Source of the DNA: Pseudomonas extremaustralis
GTDB taxonomy: Bacteria > Pseudomonadota > Gammaproteobacteria > Pseudomonadales > Pseudomonadaceae
Direction of reading: 5' to 3'
NCBI RefSeq assembly: GCF_900102035.1
Contig: NZ_LT629689.1
Location: 1,302,001 to 1,366,000, forward strand
Length of the DNA: 64,000 bases
Part shown: piece by piece, positions 46,379-55,075 of the stretch
Numbering within the stretch: position 1 is the stretch's first letter
How the letters are laid out: each line of letters starts with the position of its first letter
Made by a program: the position numbers and the translations under genes
Notes under the pieces: model-generated
The model's database searches: none
What the model was told of the DNA's origin: nothing
The model's input: only the letters and a program-made list of their open reading frames with translations

Positions 46379-47260
46379 TCAGACCCGTTCGATGGCGCGC
46401 TCGCCGAACAACCCGGCAGGCCGCACCAGCAGGAACAGCAAGGCCAGGACGTAGGGCACCCAGTTTTCTATGCCGCTGCCGATGAGCGGGCCGAGGTAGA
46501 TCTCGGCGACTTTCTCACTGGCGCCGATGATCAACCCGCCGACAATCGCGCCGCCGATGGAAGAAAAGCCACCGATGATCAGCACCGGCAGGGCCTTGAG
46601 CACCACCAGCGACAGCGAGAACTGCACGCCCAGGCGCGCGCCCCAGAGCAACCCGGCCACCAGGCCGACAAACCCCGCCACGGCCCAGACCAGCGCCCAG
46701 ATGCGCGGCAGGCGGATACCGATGGAAATGGAGGCCAGGGGATCGTCGGCCACGGCGCGCAACGACAGGCCCACACGTGTTTTGTTGAATAGCAACGACA
46801 GGGCGATCACCAGCACGGCGGCGGTGCCGGCGGCGAACACGTCGAATTGCGAGAGCAGCATGCCGCGGATTTCCAGCGGTTCGTCGGCGATGCCCAGGTC
46901 CAGCCCATGCACCTGCGCGCCCCAGAGAAACTGCGCGAACCCTTCGACCAAGTAAGACAGCCCCAGGGTGGCCATGAACAGGATGATCGGCGGGCGATTG
47001 ACCAGGGGCCGCAGCACCACTTTTTCGATCAGCAACGCCAGCACCACCATGCTCGCCAGGGTGGCCAGGAACGCCCAGAAGAACGGCACATTGCGTTCCA
47101 GCAGGCTGACGAACGTCAGCGCGGCGAACAGCACCATGGCGCCCTGGGCAAAGTTGAACACCCCCGAGGCCTTGTAGATCAGCACAAAGCCGATCGCCAC
47201 CAGGGAATACATCACGCCCGCCAGCAGCCCGCCGATCAGCACTTCAAAGAAAAATTCCAT
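46379..47260 (-). CDS. Branched-chain-type ABC transporter permease (LivH-like)
   Basis: This 293-residue permease has about eight helices. It shows LivH features: the N-terminal LIGGLLAGVMYSLVAIGFVLIYKASGVFNFAQG region split across helices 1-2, and LKALPVLIIGGFSSIGGAIVGG near the C terminus, which includes the ATPase-coupling loop. I start at MEFFFEVLIGG (ATG 47260), two bases after the ATPase gene's stop. A longer frame from 47368 overlaps the ATPase gene and is rejected. Confidence 0.92.
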   Translation of the reverse strand: MEFFFEVLIGGLLAGVMYSLVAIGFVLIYKASGVFNFAQGAMVLFAALTFVSLLERNVPFFWAFLATLASMVVLALLIEKVVLRPLVNRPPIILFMATLGLSYLVEGFAQFLWGAQVHGLDLGIADEPLEIRGMLLSQFDVFAAGTAAVLVIALSLLFNKTRVGLSLRAVADDPLASISIGIRLPRIWALVWAVAGFVGLVAGLLWGARLGVQFSLSLVVLKALPVLIIGGFSSIGGAIVGGLIIGASEKVAEIYLGPLIGSGIENWVPYVLALLFLLVRPAGLFGERAIERV

Positions 47261-47262
47261 GC

Positions 47263-48039
47263 TCAGGTCCCCAGGTAGGCAGCGATGACATCGGGGTTGG
47301 CGCGCACCTGTTCCGGGGTGCCGTCGCCGATCTTGCGACCGTAGTCGAGCACCACCACGTGGTCGCACAGCCCCATGACCACGCCGATGTCGTGTTCGAT
47401 CAACACCACCGTGGTGCCGAATTCGCGGTTGATGTCGCGGATGAATTGGCTCATCTGCGCTTTCTCCTGGGCGTTCATGCCGGCCATGGGTTCGTCGAGC
47501 AACAGCAGGGTGGGTTCGGCCGCCAGGGCGCGGGCCAGCTCGACCCGTTTTTGCAGGCCGTAGGGCAGGGTGCCGACCAGCACATGGCGCCAGGGATGGA
47601 TCTGCAAAAAGGTGATCACCTTTTCCGCGTGCAGGCGGTGCGCGTCGTCTTCACGGGGCGCCCGGCCCACGCGCAGCATCTGTTCGAGCCAACTGCTGCG
47701 GCGCTTGAGGTTGCGGCCGGTGAGTACGTTGTCGAGCACGCTCATGCCCTTGAACAGCGCGATGTTTTGAAAGGTCCGTGCGATCCCGCCTTCGGCCGCT
47801 TGATGGGCGCGCATGCGCCGCCGGGTCTGGCCGGCGTAGCGGATGCTGCCGCTCTGGGGGTGGTAGACGCCGTTGATCACATTCAGCAGCGAGCTTTTGC
47901 CGGCGCCGTTGGGGCCGATCAGCCCGCAGATATCGCCAGCCTTGACGTCAAAGCTGATGGAGGTGATGGCCTTGATGCCCTTGAACGACAGGGAGATGTC
48001 ATCGAGCCGCAGTAATACCGATTCAGTGGGTGCGTGCAT
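47263..48039 (-). CDS. Branched-chain-type ABC transporter ATP-binding protein (LivG-like)
   Basis: This 258-residue ATPase has Walker A GPNGAGKS near residue 43, the signature region LPYGLQKRVELARAL, Walker B TLLLLDEP and an H-loop LIEHDIGVV. The long insert between Walker A and the signature is typical of LivG. It overlaps the end of the acyl-CoA-synthetase-like gene by 17 bases, showing translational coupling. No LivF partner is present in the operon, so the importer either uses a LivG homodimer or recruits an ATPase encoded elsewhere. Confidence 0.93.
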   Translation of the reverse strand: MHAPTESVLLRLDDISLSFKGIKAITSISFDVKAGDICGLIGPNGAGKSSLLNVINGVYHPQSGSIRYAGQTRRRMRAHQAAEGGIARTFQNIALFKGMSVLDNVLTGRNLKRRSSWLEQMLRVGRAPREDDAHRLHAEKVITFLQIHPWRHVLVGTLPYGLQKRVELARALAAEPTLLLLDEPMAGMNAQEKAQMSQFIRDINREFGTTVVLIEHDIGVVMGLCDHVVVLDYGRKIGDGTPEQVRANPDVIAAYLGT

Positions 48040-49102
48040 GGAGGGCTCGTCGGGCGGATTGAGACAACAGATGGTCGCTGGTCGTGTGGTGCTGCGGTTC
48101 TTGCCAGGCGCGCGGACGAATGCCCAGCGCGCCGAAGAACGCCGCGCTTTCCGGGGTCAGCGGCGGTCCCACCAGCAACGGCACGCGCAGGCGGCTCATG
48201 CCCAGCACATCACGCAACGGGCGCCGCACCAGCCAGTGCCCGAGCCAGCGGCGCACGGCCCAGCGGCTCGGTTGCAGGGCCCAGTGGTACAGGCGATGGC
48301 TGAAGGTGCCCGGCATCGGCAGGCGTTCACGCACCCACAGTTCCAGGCGCCCATAGGATTCACGGGTGCCCAGTACCAGGGTAGGGCCGAGTTCCCGGCG
48401 GTCGGTATCGCGGGTGGCGAGGGCCTCGGGGAAATTCAGGCGAAAGCCGGCGTGCAGCCAGGGTGCGAGCAGGTAGCGTGCCTGTCCGCTGGCGGCGAAC
48501 ACCCGCGCGGCCAGGGCCTCCTCATCGGCGCTCAAGTGTTCGCGCTCGACCAGCGCACGGGCGCCGGCGAGCAACTGATCGTGGTTCAAGCGCAGGGGCG
48601 TGTCGGCATAAAAGACGAACGCGGTGCGGCCCCATTGCGTGGCGCAGGCCGGTGGCGGTGTGGTCGCGATCAAGTCGGCATAGGCGATCAAGCCGTCGTC
48701 CAGGTGCTGATTCAGGCCACGCCCGTCGAGGTACAGCACCACCTGGCGCTCATCGAGTTGTTGCAACGCATCCAGGTCTTGCGCCAACACAAAGCGCGGC
48801 CGCAGCTCGGCCAGCAACGCGCGGTTATCACGCTCGGGGTCCAGCAGCGTGACGCTGCCACCCAACCACTGCGCGGCCAGCGCCAGCAACAACGCTTCGT
48901 GGCGCGCCTGGCTGATGATCAGCACATTATCGTCAGGGCCAAAGTTGCGTTGGTGCAGGGCTGCGGCCAGCTGGGCGACCTCATCGGCCAGCTCGCTCCA
49001 GCTGCGCGTGTGCCAGATGCCCAGGCGTTTATAGCGCAAGGCAATCGCCGCGCCTCGGGTTCGGGCTTGAAGCAACAGTGCCTGGGGCAGTGTTTGCGGC
49101 AT
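48023..49102 (-). CDS. Degenerate AMP-binding (acyl-CoA synthetase-like) protein
   Basis: This 359-residue protein aligns with the N-terminal part of long-chain acyl-CoA synthetases: LPQALLLQARTRGAAIALR, WSELADEVAQLAAALHQR, LALAAQWLGGSVTLLD and PLRDVLGMSRLRVPLLVGPPLTPESAAFF are all recognisable. The ATP-binding P-loop TSGTTGxPK is not present; the equivalent place reads GRTAFVFYADTPLRLNH. The protein ends before the YGxTE adenylate motif and lacks the C-terminal lid. It is therefore unlikely to be an active ligase. It keeps a strong GGAGG ribosome binding site, a sigma54-like promoter and overlap with the ATPase gene, so it seems retained rather than decaying. A regulatory or chaperone role is possible. 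Confidence 0.8.
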   Translation of the reverse strand: MPQTLPQALLLQARTRGAAIALRYKRLGIWHTRSWSELADEVAQLAAALHQRNFGPDDNVLIISQARHEALLLALAAQWLGGSVTLLDPERDNRALLAELRPRFVLAQDLDALQQLDERQVVLYLDGRGLNQHLDDGLIAYADLIATTPPPACATQWGRTAFVFYADTPLRLNHDQLLAGARALVEREHLSADEEALAARVFAASGQARYLLAPWLHAGFRLNFPEALATRDTDRRELGPTLVLGTRESYGRLELWVRERLPMPGTFSHRLYHWALQPSRWAVRRWLGHWLVRRPLRDVLGMSRLRVPLLVGPPLTPESAAFFGALGIRPRAWQEPQHHTTSDHLLSQSARRALHARTH

Positions 49103-49135
49103 GGGGGCCTCCTTCGGGGTTGATGCGAAGGGGAT

Positions 49136-49151
49136 TGCACACGCCGTGCCA
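49136..49151 (-). promoter_or_regulatory. Sigma54-like promoter of the acyl-CoA-synthetase-like/ABC operon
   Basis: Read leftward: TGGCACG-GCGT-GTGCA, matching the RpoN consensus at all but one position with GG and GC ten bases apart. It lies 34 bases upstream of the first gene's start codon. Confidence 0.75.
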
Positions 49152-49236
49152 GGGGGATAAGTGCTTTTAATTCAATGAGATAGTTGGATTTTTTTCGGGG
49201 TGGGTCTGTGTGGATTCAGCACAAGCTGTCCAACTA

Positions 49237-49254
49237 CTGTTGTTGCAACAACAG
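49237..49254. promoter_or_regulatory. Palindrome, candidate enhancer-binding site
   Basis: CTGTTGTTGCAACAACAG is a perfect 18-base palindrome centred about 95 bases upstream of the -24 element of the sigma54-like promoter. That is the usual distance for an RpoN activator's binding site. Confidence 0.55.
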
Positions 49255-49491
49255 CCGATAGAGGGTGTGCCTGACCTGTACGAGCGCGTCCGTCCCGATT
49301 GCCACTGACGGAGTCATTGCGCAGCCCTGTTGAGTGATGTCATTATGCGATCGCTTGCCTATTAAGTGGCTGTTCCTCAGCATCATCCGCGAGCTTATCT
49401 CCCTATTTTCACTTATTTTTTTCGCCGACGATCACCCGCTCGGGCGTTTGCCGGTGGGTACCTGTACTCGACGCTTTGACAAGAGATTGCC

Positions 49492-49998
49492 GTGTTATCG
49501 ATCAGCGAATTCAAGCAATACCGGATTTTCTGGGTATGGCAGCAAGTCACTCCGGACGTGCGCCAGGCCCTGATCAGTTTTTGGCAGGACAACGCGGCGA
49601 TCAAGGACGCGTTCGAGGCTTGGCGGCGCACCTTCGAGGTGGCCTGTGTGGCCTTGAACCCCAGCGGACAGATCATTGGCGTGAGTTCGGTGTACAGCGC
49701 CCTCGGGGCGGGGGCGCCTTACTGGTTCTATCGCACCTTTATCCGTAAGGACTGCCGCGACGTGGGCCTCGCGCAGCGCCTGTTCACCGGTACTCGGCAA
49801 CAATTGGCCCTGGCCTATACCGATGAGCCCCAGGCCCCGGTCGGCATGATGGTGGTTCTCGAAAACCCGAAACTGGAACGCCCGTCGGGTACCCGTATCA
49901 ACCAGCGCGGGGGCCTTTCATTCCTCGGCTGCAACGAGCATGGCCAGAGCGTCTGGCACCTGTTGTTCCAGTCATCGGCTCGCCAGGAGGCCCCATGA
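49492..49998 (+). CDS. GNAT-like acyltransferase
   Basis: This 168-residue protein has a GNAT-like layout: a beta strand (GQIIGVSSVYSAL), then YWFYRTFIRKDCRDVGLAQRLF, where RDVGLA stands at the acetyl-CoA loop RGxGxG/A, and a later strand VGMMVVLENPKLERP. The loop lacks two of the usual glycines, so activity is uncertain. The start is GTG 49492 with an AAGAGA upstream. Its stop overlaps the start of the sulfotransferase gene (ATGA), so both are made together. The substrate is unknown; the operon context suggests a surface or secreted product. Confidence 0.75.
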   Translation: MLSISEFKQYRIFWVWQQVTPDVRQALISFWQDNAAIKDAFEAWRRTFEVACVALNPSGQIIGVSSVYSALGAGAPYWFYRTFIRKDCRDVGLAQRLFTGTRQQLALAYTDEPQAPVGMMVVLENPKLERPSGTRINQRGGLSFLGCNEHGQSVWHLLFQSSARQEAP

Positions 49999-50816
49999 TG
50001 GCCGAACGAACCCTGCACTTTATCTCCGGGTTGCCACGTTCCGGTTCGACGTTGCTGTCGGCCTTGTTGCGGCAGAACCCGCGTTTTCACGCGCACATGA
50101 GCAGCCCCTTGGCCGGACTGGTCACCAACCTGATCAATGGCATGGGCGGCAGCAATGAATATTCGTTGTTCATCTCCGACCCGCAGCGCCAGCGCATCCT
50201 GCGCGGCCTGTTCGAGCAGTTCTACGGCGAAGAGTTCGCCCAGCCGGTGGTCTTCGACAGCAACCGCGCCTGGTGCGCGCAGATGCCCCTGCTGCACAGT
50301 CTGTTTCCCCAGAGCAAGGTGATCGCCTGTGTGCGTGACGTGCCCTGGATCATCGACAGCGTTGAGCGGCTGGTGCAGAGCAACATGTTGTTGCCTTCGG
50401 CGCTGTTCAACTTCCAGGCCGGCGGCACGGTGTATAGCCGCGCCGATATGCTGGCGAATGCCGAAGGCATGCTCGGCTACCCCTACAACGCGCTCAAACA
50501 GGCTTTTTATGGCGCCCATGCCAGCCGTTTGTTGCTGGTGCGTTACGAAACCCTGGCCAGCGATCCGCAGGCGGTGCTGGACGGCATTTACGCGTTTATC
50601 GACGAGCCGGCCTTCAGCCACGACCTGCACAACATCCAGTTCGACGCCCAAGAATTCGACAAGCGCGCCGGCACCCCTGGCCTGCACGATGTCAGGCCCA
50701 GCGTGCAGGCGCTGCCTCGGCCGACGCTGTTGCCTCCAGATGTATTTGCCCGTTTTACCAACGATGCCTTCTGGCAACACCCACAAAACAATACGCAAGG
50801 GGTTCGAATTCTATGA
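49995..50816 (+). CDS. PAPS-type sulfotransferase family protein
   Basis: This 273-residue protein has the 5'-phosphosulfate binding loop GLPRSGSTLL at residues 12-21 and a 3'-phosphate segment VIACVRDVPWIIDSVER near residue 108. The C-terminal third (LLVRYETLASDPQAVLDGIYAFI) is typical of sulfotransferase_3 proteins. No signal peptide is present, so it acts in the cytoplasm, presumably moving sulfate from PAPS to a hydroxyl or amine. It is coupled to the GNAT gene (overlap, with AGGAGG before the ATG) and lies 43 bases before the autotransporter gene. The acceptor is unknown. Confidence 0.85.
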   Translation: MMAERTLHFISGLPRSGSTLLSALLRQNPRFHAHMSSPLAGLVTNLINGMGGSNEYSLFISDPQRQRILRGLFEQFYGEEFAQPVVFDSNRAWCAQMPLLHSLFPQSKVIACVRDVPWIIDSVERLVQSNMLLPSALFNFQAGGTVYSRADMLANAEGMLGYPYNALKQAFYGAHASRLLLVRYETLASDPQAVLDGIYAFIDEPAFSHDLHNIQFDAQEFDKRAGTPGLHDVRPSVQALPRPTLLPPDVFARFTNDAFWQHPQNNTQGVRIL

Positions 50817-50859
50817 ACGGCCCGGATGCGACTCGAAGTACAGCACTGGAGCGGTCTAG

Positions 50860-53800
50860 ATGAACAAAGACATTTATCGGTTGGTATGGAACACCAGCCT
50901 GGGGGCGTTGCAGGTGGTTTCCGAGGCCGCGAAGTCGAAAAGCTGCGGTGGTTCGGGAACGCGCAGTCTTGGCGGGCAGTGCAAGGCCATGGTCTGGCCC
51001 CTGGCATTGCTGTCGTTGAGCATGGCGAGTTCCGCGTGGGCAATTCCCCGGATTACCGTCACCACGGGCGCCGACGCCGGCGCCGGGTCGTTGCGCGAAG
51101 GCTTGAGTTCGTTTGGTACGGTGCTGATCGACCCCAGTGTCAGCAGCATTGTCCTGAGTTCGAATGTGGCGGCGGCCAACGGGCTGACCTCGTTGACCGC
51201 CGCCGCACCGTTGACCATTGCGGGCGCGAGCCTGGCTGGCAGCGGCGGCTCGCTGAGCTTGAACGGCTCTAACGCCGGCACGCTAACAACGGCAATTTCG
51301 GGCGTGTTTACCGGCACTGCTTCCAATACGGGGTCGGCGTCCAATGGTGTTACAGGCGCCGACGGTGCCTATTCCCGAACAGGTACCGCTGGCACAGGTA
51401 GCGTAGGGACTGACGGCAGTTATGTTGCCCACACGGTCAATGCTTCCAGCGCCGTCAGTGGGAGCTTCTTTGCCCTCACCAACAATGCCACGGTGACCGG
51501 CGGGGCGGGTATGTCCATAGTGGCGGCAGGAAGCGGCGGAAGAGGCGGAAGAGGCGGCAACAGCGACTATTTATATTCGGGGACGCACGGTGGCACCGGC
51601 GGCACCGGCGGCGCGGGTAGCAGCGGTGGCGTAAGCGCTGGCGGTGGCGCAGGTGTTTCGGGGAGTTTTTTTGCGCTGGTCAACAACTCCACTATTTCCG
51701 GCGGTCACGGTGCCAATGGTGTTGCCGGTGGCGCGGGCGGAGCGGGAGGCAACGGTGGCGATTGGGGAAAATATGGCGGCAACGGCGGTAACGGCGGCCT
51801 TGGCGGTAATGGCGGTACCGGCGGTGCAGGCGGTGCTGGCGTATCGGGTGCCGGTATGCAGGTGTTCAATACGGGGACGATTCAAGGCGGCAACGGCGGC
51901 TTGGCAGGCGCCGCAGGCCAGGGGGAACCGCAGGCTCGGCAGGGTATGGCTATCGCTACACAGGTTCGTCAGGCCTAGCGGGCAGCTCCGGCCTGGCAGG
52001 CACCGCCGGCGCGGGCGGAGTAGGGCTTGTGTCCACGGGCAATTCGACTATCCATAACGCCGGGACCATCGCCGGCGGCTTCGCCAATGGCGGAGCGGGT
52101 GTGCGGGCCAATGCCATCGAGCTGTCCGGGGGCGGCAACACCCTGGTCCTGGAAGCCAACTCGGTCATCCTCGGCAACGTCGTGAGCCACTCAGGCAGCG
52201 CCGATACATTGGCCTTTGGCGGCGATATCAACGCCGTAAGCAACCGCTTCGACCTCGGCCAACTGGGGACCGTGGGCAGTGCCGCGCAGTACCAAGGGTT
52301 TGACAGTTTTGAAAAAGACGGCACCAGCGCCTGGACGCTGACGGGCACCGACACCGTCAGCAGGATCTGGGCGGTGAAGGCCGGCACGCTGGTCCTGGAC
52401 GACAGCGCACAGTTGGCGGGCGCGCTGGGTATCCAGAACAGCGGCACGCTCAACACGGGCACCGCGTCCATCGCCGGCGGCGTGATCAACGCCGGCAACC
52501 TGAGCATCGGCACCGTCGCGACGCCTTATGCCACGTTGTCGATTGGCGGCGATTACACCCAAGGCAGCCATGGCGCGTTGAATATCAACGCGTTCAGCAC
52601 GTCGCAGTACAGCAAGCTTGCGATCACGGGCAATGCGTTCCTGGCAGGAGCTCTCAACGTCGATGTGAAGTCCGGCAACACCCTGGGCATCGGTAATCAA
52701 CTGCAAAATGTGCTCACGACGACTGGCCATATCAACGGCACCTTCGACAGCGTGAGCGACAATAGCCTGCTGTTCAATTTCACCCCGACCTACACCACCA
52801 ACAGCGTCAGCCTGAATGTGGTCGCCGATGGTACTGGTGGCGGCAACAGCGGCGGCGGGGGCAATACGGTGCTGGGCAGCGTCCAGGCCCTTGGCAACTC
52901 GCCGGCTCGCGGCGCCGCGCAGGTGCTGGACGGTATTGTCGCCAGCAACCCCGGTGGGCGCCTGGCCGGTTATTTCATCCCGTTGAGCACCGAGGCTGAA
53001 GTCTCCAATGCCGCGACGCAGACCTTGCCGATACTGGCGGGCGGCTCCACTGAATCGGCGCGTACCGCGTTGAGTGGCATCAACGGCGTGATCCAGGGAC
53101 GCAGCGAGGCGGTTCGCGGGTTGTCGTCGGGCGATGCGGCGTTCACCGACCAGCATCTGTGGATCAAACCGTTCGGCAGCTGGGCCGACCAGGAAAGCCG
53201 TGGCGGTCTCGCCGGGTTCAACTCGACGGTGGGCGGTCTGGCGTTCGGCCTGGATGCCAGCCTCAACGACCGCTGGCTGCTCGGCACGGCGTTCATCTAC
53301 GCCAATGTGGACACGCGCAGCAGTGGCGACACCGCGCGCCAACAGTTGAAGACCAATGTGTATCAGTTGGTCGGCTACGGCACGTACCACCTGGACGACA
53401 CCACCGACCTGAACTTCCAGATCGACGGCGGCCAGAACCATAACGAAGGCTCACGGGATATCGACTTTGCCGGGTTGCAGGCCAAGTCCAACTACGATTC
53501 CTGGACGGCCCACGCTGGCGCATCCCTGGACCGAACCTTCCACTTGAGTACGGCCACGCGCTTCACGCCGTCGCTGCGTGCCGACTACACCTGGATCAAA
53601 GACGAGGCTTACCGCGAAAAAGGCGCGCAAGACTTGGACCTGAGCGCCAAGAGCCGCTCCACCGACCAGTTCATCCTGGGCGTCGACGGCAAGCTCAGCC
53701 ATGACTTGACCCAACAGGTCAGTGTCAGTGGCAATCTGGGCGTGGGCTACGATTTCCTGGCCAGCCGCGACTCGATCAGCACCAGCTTCGCCGGGGCGCC

Positions 53801-53975
53801 GGGTGCCAGCTTCACCACCTATTCGGGCGATCCGCAACGGTGGTTGGTGCGCGGCGGTACGGGGCTGAACTATCAGGTCAACGGCCAGTTGCAATTGGGT
53901 GTGCGCTATGACGTGGAGAAACGCACTGACTACCTCAATCAGACCGCTTCAGCCGAAGCGCGCTGGGCGTTCTAG
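50860..53975 (+). pseudogene. ESPR autotransporter (type Va), interrupted by one frameshift
   Basis: The reading frame from ATG 50860 (GGAG eight bases upstream) encodes an extended signal peptide, MNKDIYRLVWNTSLGALQVV, then a cleavage site ASSAWA, and a passenger very rich in Gly, Ala, Asn and Ser with GGxGG repeats at about residues 225-350. It stops at 51978. A second frame, open through 52029-53975, continues the Gly-rich passenger, a pertactin-like strand region and a 12-strand beta-barrel domain (from LWIKPFGSWADQESRGG to the terminal aromatic AEARWAF). The two join if one G is added to the GGGGG run at 51921-51925, giving about 1038 residues. It may be a sequencing error, phase variation, -1 ribosomal slippage or a true loss. 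Confidence 0.85.
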
Positions 53976-53979
53976 CCTG

Positions 53980-54840
53980 GTGTTGCGCGCACGCGGCCTG
54001 CTGACGGGGCTGTTCAGCCTGTTGCTGGCCGGGTGCGCGGCTGCGCCGAATCAGCTCGAACTCACCCGACAGGCGCAGACGGTTGCGCAGGCCGGCGGGC
54101 TGGTCATGGCGCAGGTGCCGACCGAGCGTTTTGTCCTCACCGGTTTTTACCGGATCACCCGCCCGGACCTGCCATTGACGGTGTATATCGAAGGCGACGG
54201 CTTTGCCTGGCGCACGCGCAGCCAGCCCTCGTCGAACCCTACCCCGATCAATGCGCAAGGGCTCAAACTCGCCGCAGCGGACCCGGCACCGAATGTGCTG
54301 TACCTCGCTCGGCCCTGCCAATTCACGCCCATGGCCGTCAACCCGCGCTGCGAGGTCAGTTATTGGACCGGCAAGCGTTTCGCCGAAGACGTCGTCGTGA
54401 CGATGAACCAGGCTATCAATCAGTACACCGCCCGCGTACCTGGGCAGCCGATTCATCTGGTCGGCTACTCGGGCGGTGCCACTATCGCCGCGCTGCTCGC
54501 CGCCAGGCGCGGGGATGTCATCAGCCTGCGCACGGTGGCGGGTAATCTGGATGTGGACGAGGTCAATCGCCTGCACCGGGTAACGCCTATGCCGGGCTCA
54601 CTCAACGCCATCGACATCGCCCCGCGATTGATCGACCTGCCGCAAATCCACTACACCGGCAGTGACGATTCGGTCGTGCCCCCGGTGATTGCCCAGCGCT
54701 TCGCCGCTGCGACCGGCGGGCACTGTACGCAGGTGCGCGTCGTGCCGACGATGCGGCATGACAGTGACTGGGCGCGGGCGTGGCCGGCGCTATCGAATGA
54801 ACCGCCACGCTGTATGAAGAGAGCCGACGATGAACGATGA
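53980..54840 (+). CDS. Lipoprotein with alpha/beta-hydrolase domain
   Basis: This 286-residue protein starts at GTG 53980, four bases after the autotransporter stop, and opens with a lipoprotein signal (LLTGLFSLLLAGC, lipid-modified Cys19). The hydrolase nucleophile is Ser164 in VGYSGG, with an acidic residue in YTGSDDSVVPP and a histidine in MRHDSDW completing a plausible triad. The protein should be anchored in the outer or inner membrane facing the periplasm. Its tight coupling to the autotransporter suggests a role in passenger release, modification or lipid processing, but no such function is shown. The frame upstream of the GTG lies inside the autotransporter gene. Confidence 0.82.
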   Translation: MLRARGLLTGLFSLLLAGCAAAPNQLELTRQAQTVAQAGGLVMAQVPTERFVLTGFYRITRPDLPLTVYIEGDGFAWRTRSQPSSNPTPINAQGLKLAAADPAPNVLYLARPCQFTPMAVNPRCEVSYWTGKRFAEDVVVTMNQAINQYTARVPGQPIHLVGYSGGATIAALLAARRGDVISLRTVAGNLDVDEVNRLHRVTPMPGSLNAIDIAPRLIDLPQIHYTGSDDSVVPPVIAQRFAAATGGHCTQVRVVPTMRHDSDWARAWPALSNEPPRCMKRADDER

Positions 54841-55024
54841 ATCCATGCTGCCCGGCTCCCCGCGTTTTGGTCACGAGGGCGCCGTGATCTGGCTCACCGG
54901 GCTGTCGGCCTCGCTGCAACCGCAGTTACGGCTTGAAACCGCGAGGGAATCCCTGGAGGCGAGCGTGGCAACGCTGCTGGGCTATGTGCTGGAAAAAATA
55001 CCGCGACCGCTCAAGGCCGATTAA
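54830..55024 (+). CDS. Small protein with APS-kinase-like start, 64 residues
   Basis: It overlaps the lipoprotein gene by 11 bases and follows a GAGAG ribosome binding site. Residues 15-27 (HEGAVIWLTGLSA) resemble the strand leading into the Walker A loop of adenylylsulfate kinases, which normally continue GSGKST; here the text is ASLQPQ, so nucleotide binding is lost. Residues 43-55 (LEASVATLLGYVL) could match the following helix and strand. It may be a remnant of a kinase or a coincidental resemblance. The placement at the end of a sulfotransferase operon is notable. Confidence 0.5.
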   Translation: MNDESMLPGSPRFGHEGAVIWLTGLSASLQPQLRLETARESLEASVATLLGYVLEKIPRPLKAD

Positions 55025-55038
55025 GCGCAATCACGTCG

Positions 55039-55064
55039 GGTCGCCCGTTGAACGGGCGACCTTT
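55039..55064. terminator. Hairpin between the autotransporter operon and aer
   Basis: GGTCGCCCG (55039-55047) pairs perfectly with CGGGCGACC (55053-55061) around a TTGAA loop, followed by TTT. It lies between convergent genes and probably ends transcription of the rightward operon. Confidence 0.75.
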
Positions 55065-55075
55065 CGCGGTGCGAA

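Larger units (their letters stand above)
49103..49491. other. Divergent region, ABC operon and GNAT/sulfotransferase operon
   Basis: The 389 bases hold a leftward sigma54-like promoter (49136-49151) and an 18-base palindrome (49237-49254). The right part is AT-rich (around 49330-49430) and probably carries the rightward promoter, which I could not define. The open frame at 49334-49573 is not recognised as coding. Confidence 0.55.

Noticed and set aside
51571..51885. Gly/Ala-rich leftward open frame in the passenger region
   Set aside because: It is a shadow of the repetitive GGN codons of the autotransporter.
51540..51900. Short GGC-rich repeats considered as a CRISPR or satellite array
   Set aside because: The periodicity is that of codons for Gly-rich protein; there are no constant repeats with unique spacers.
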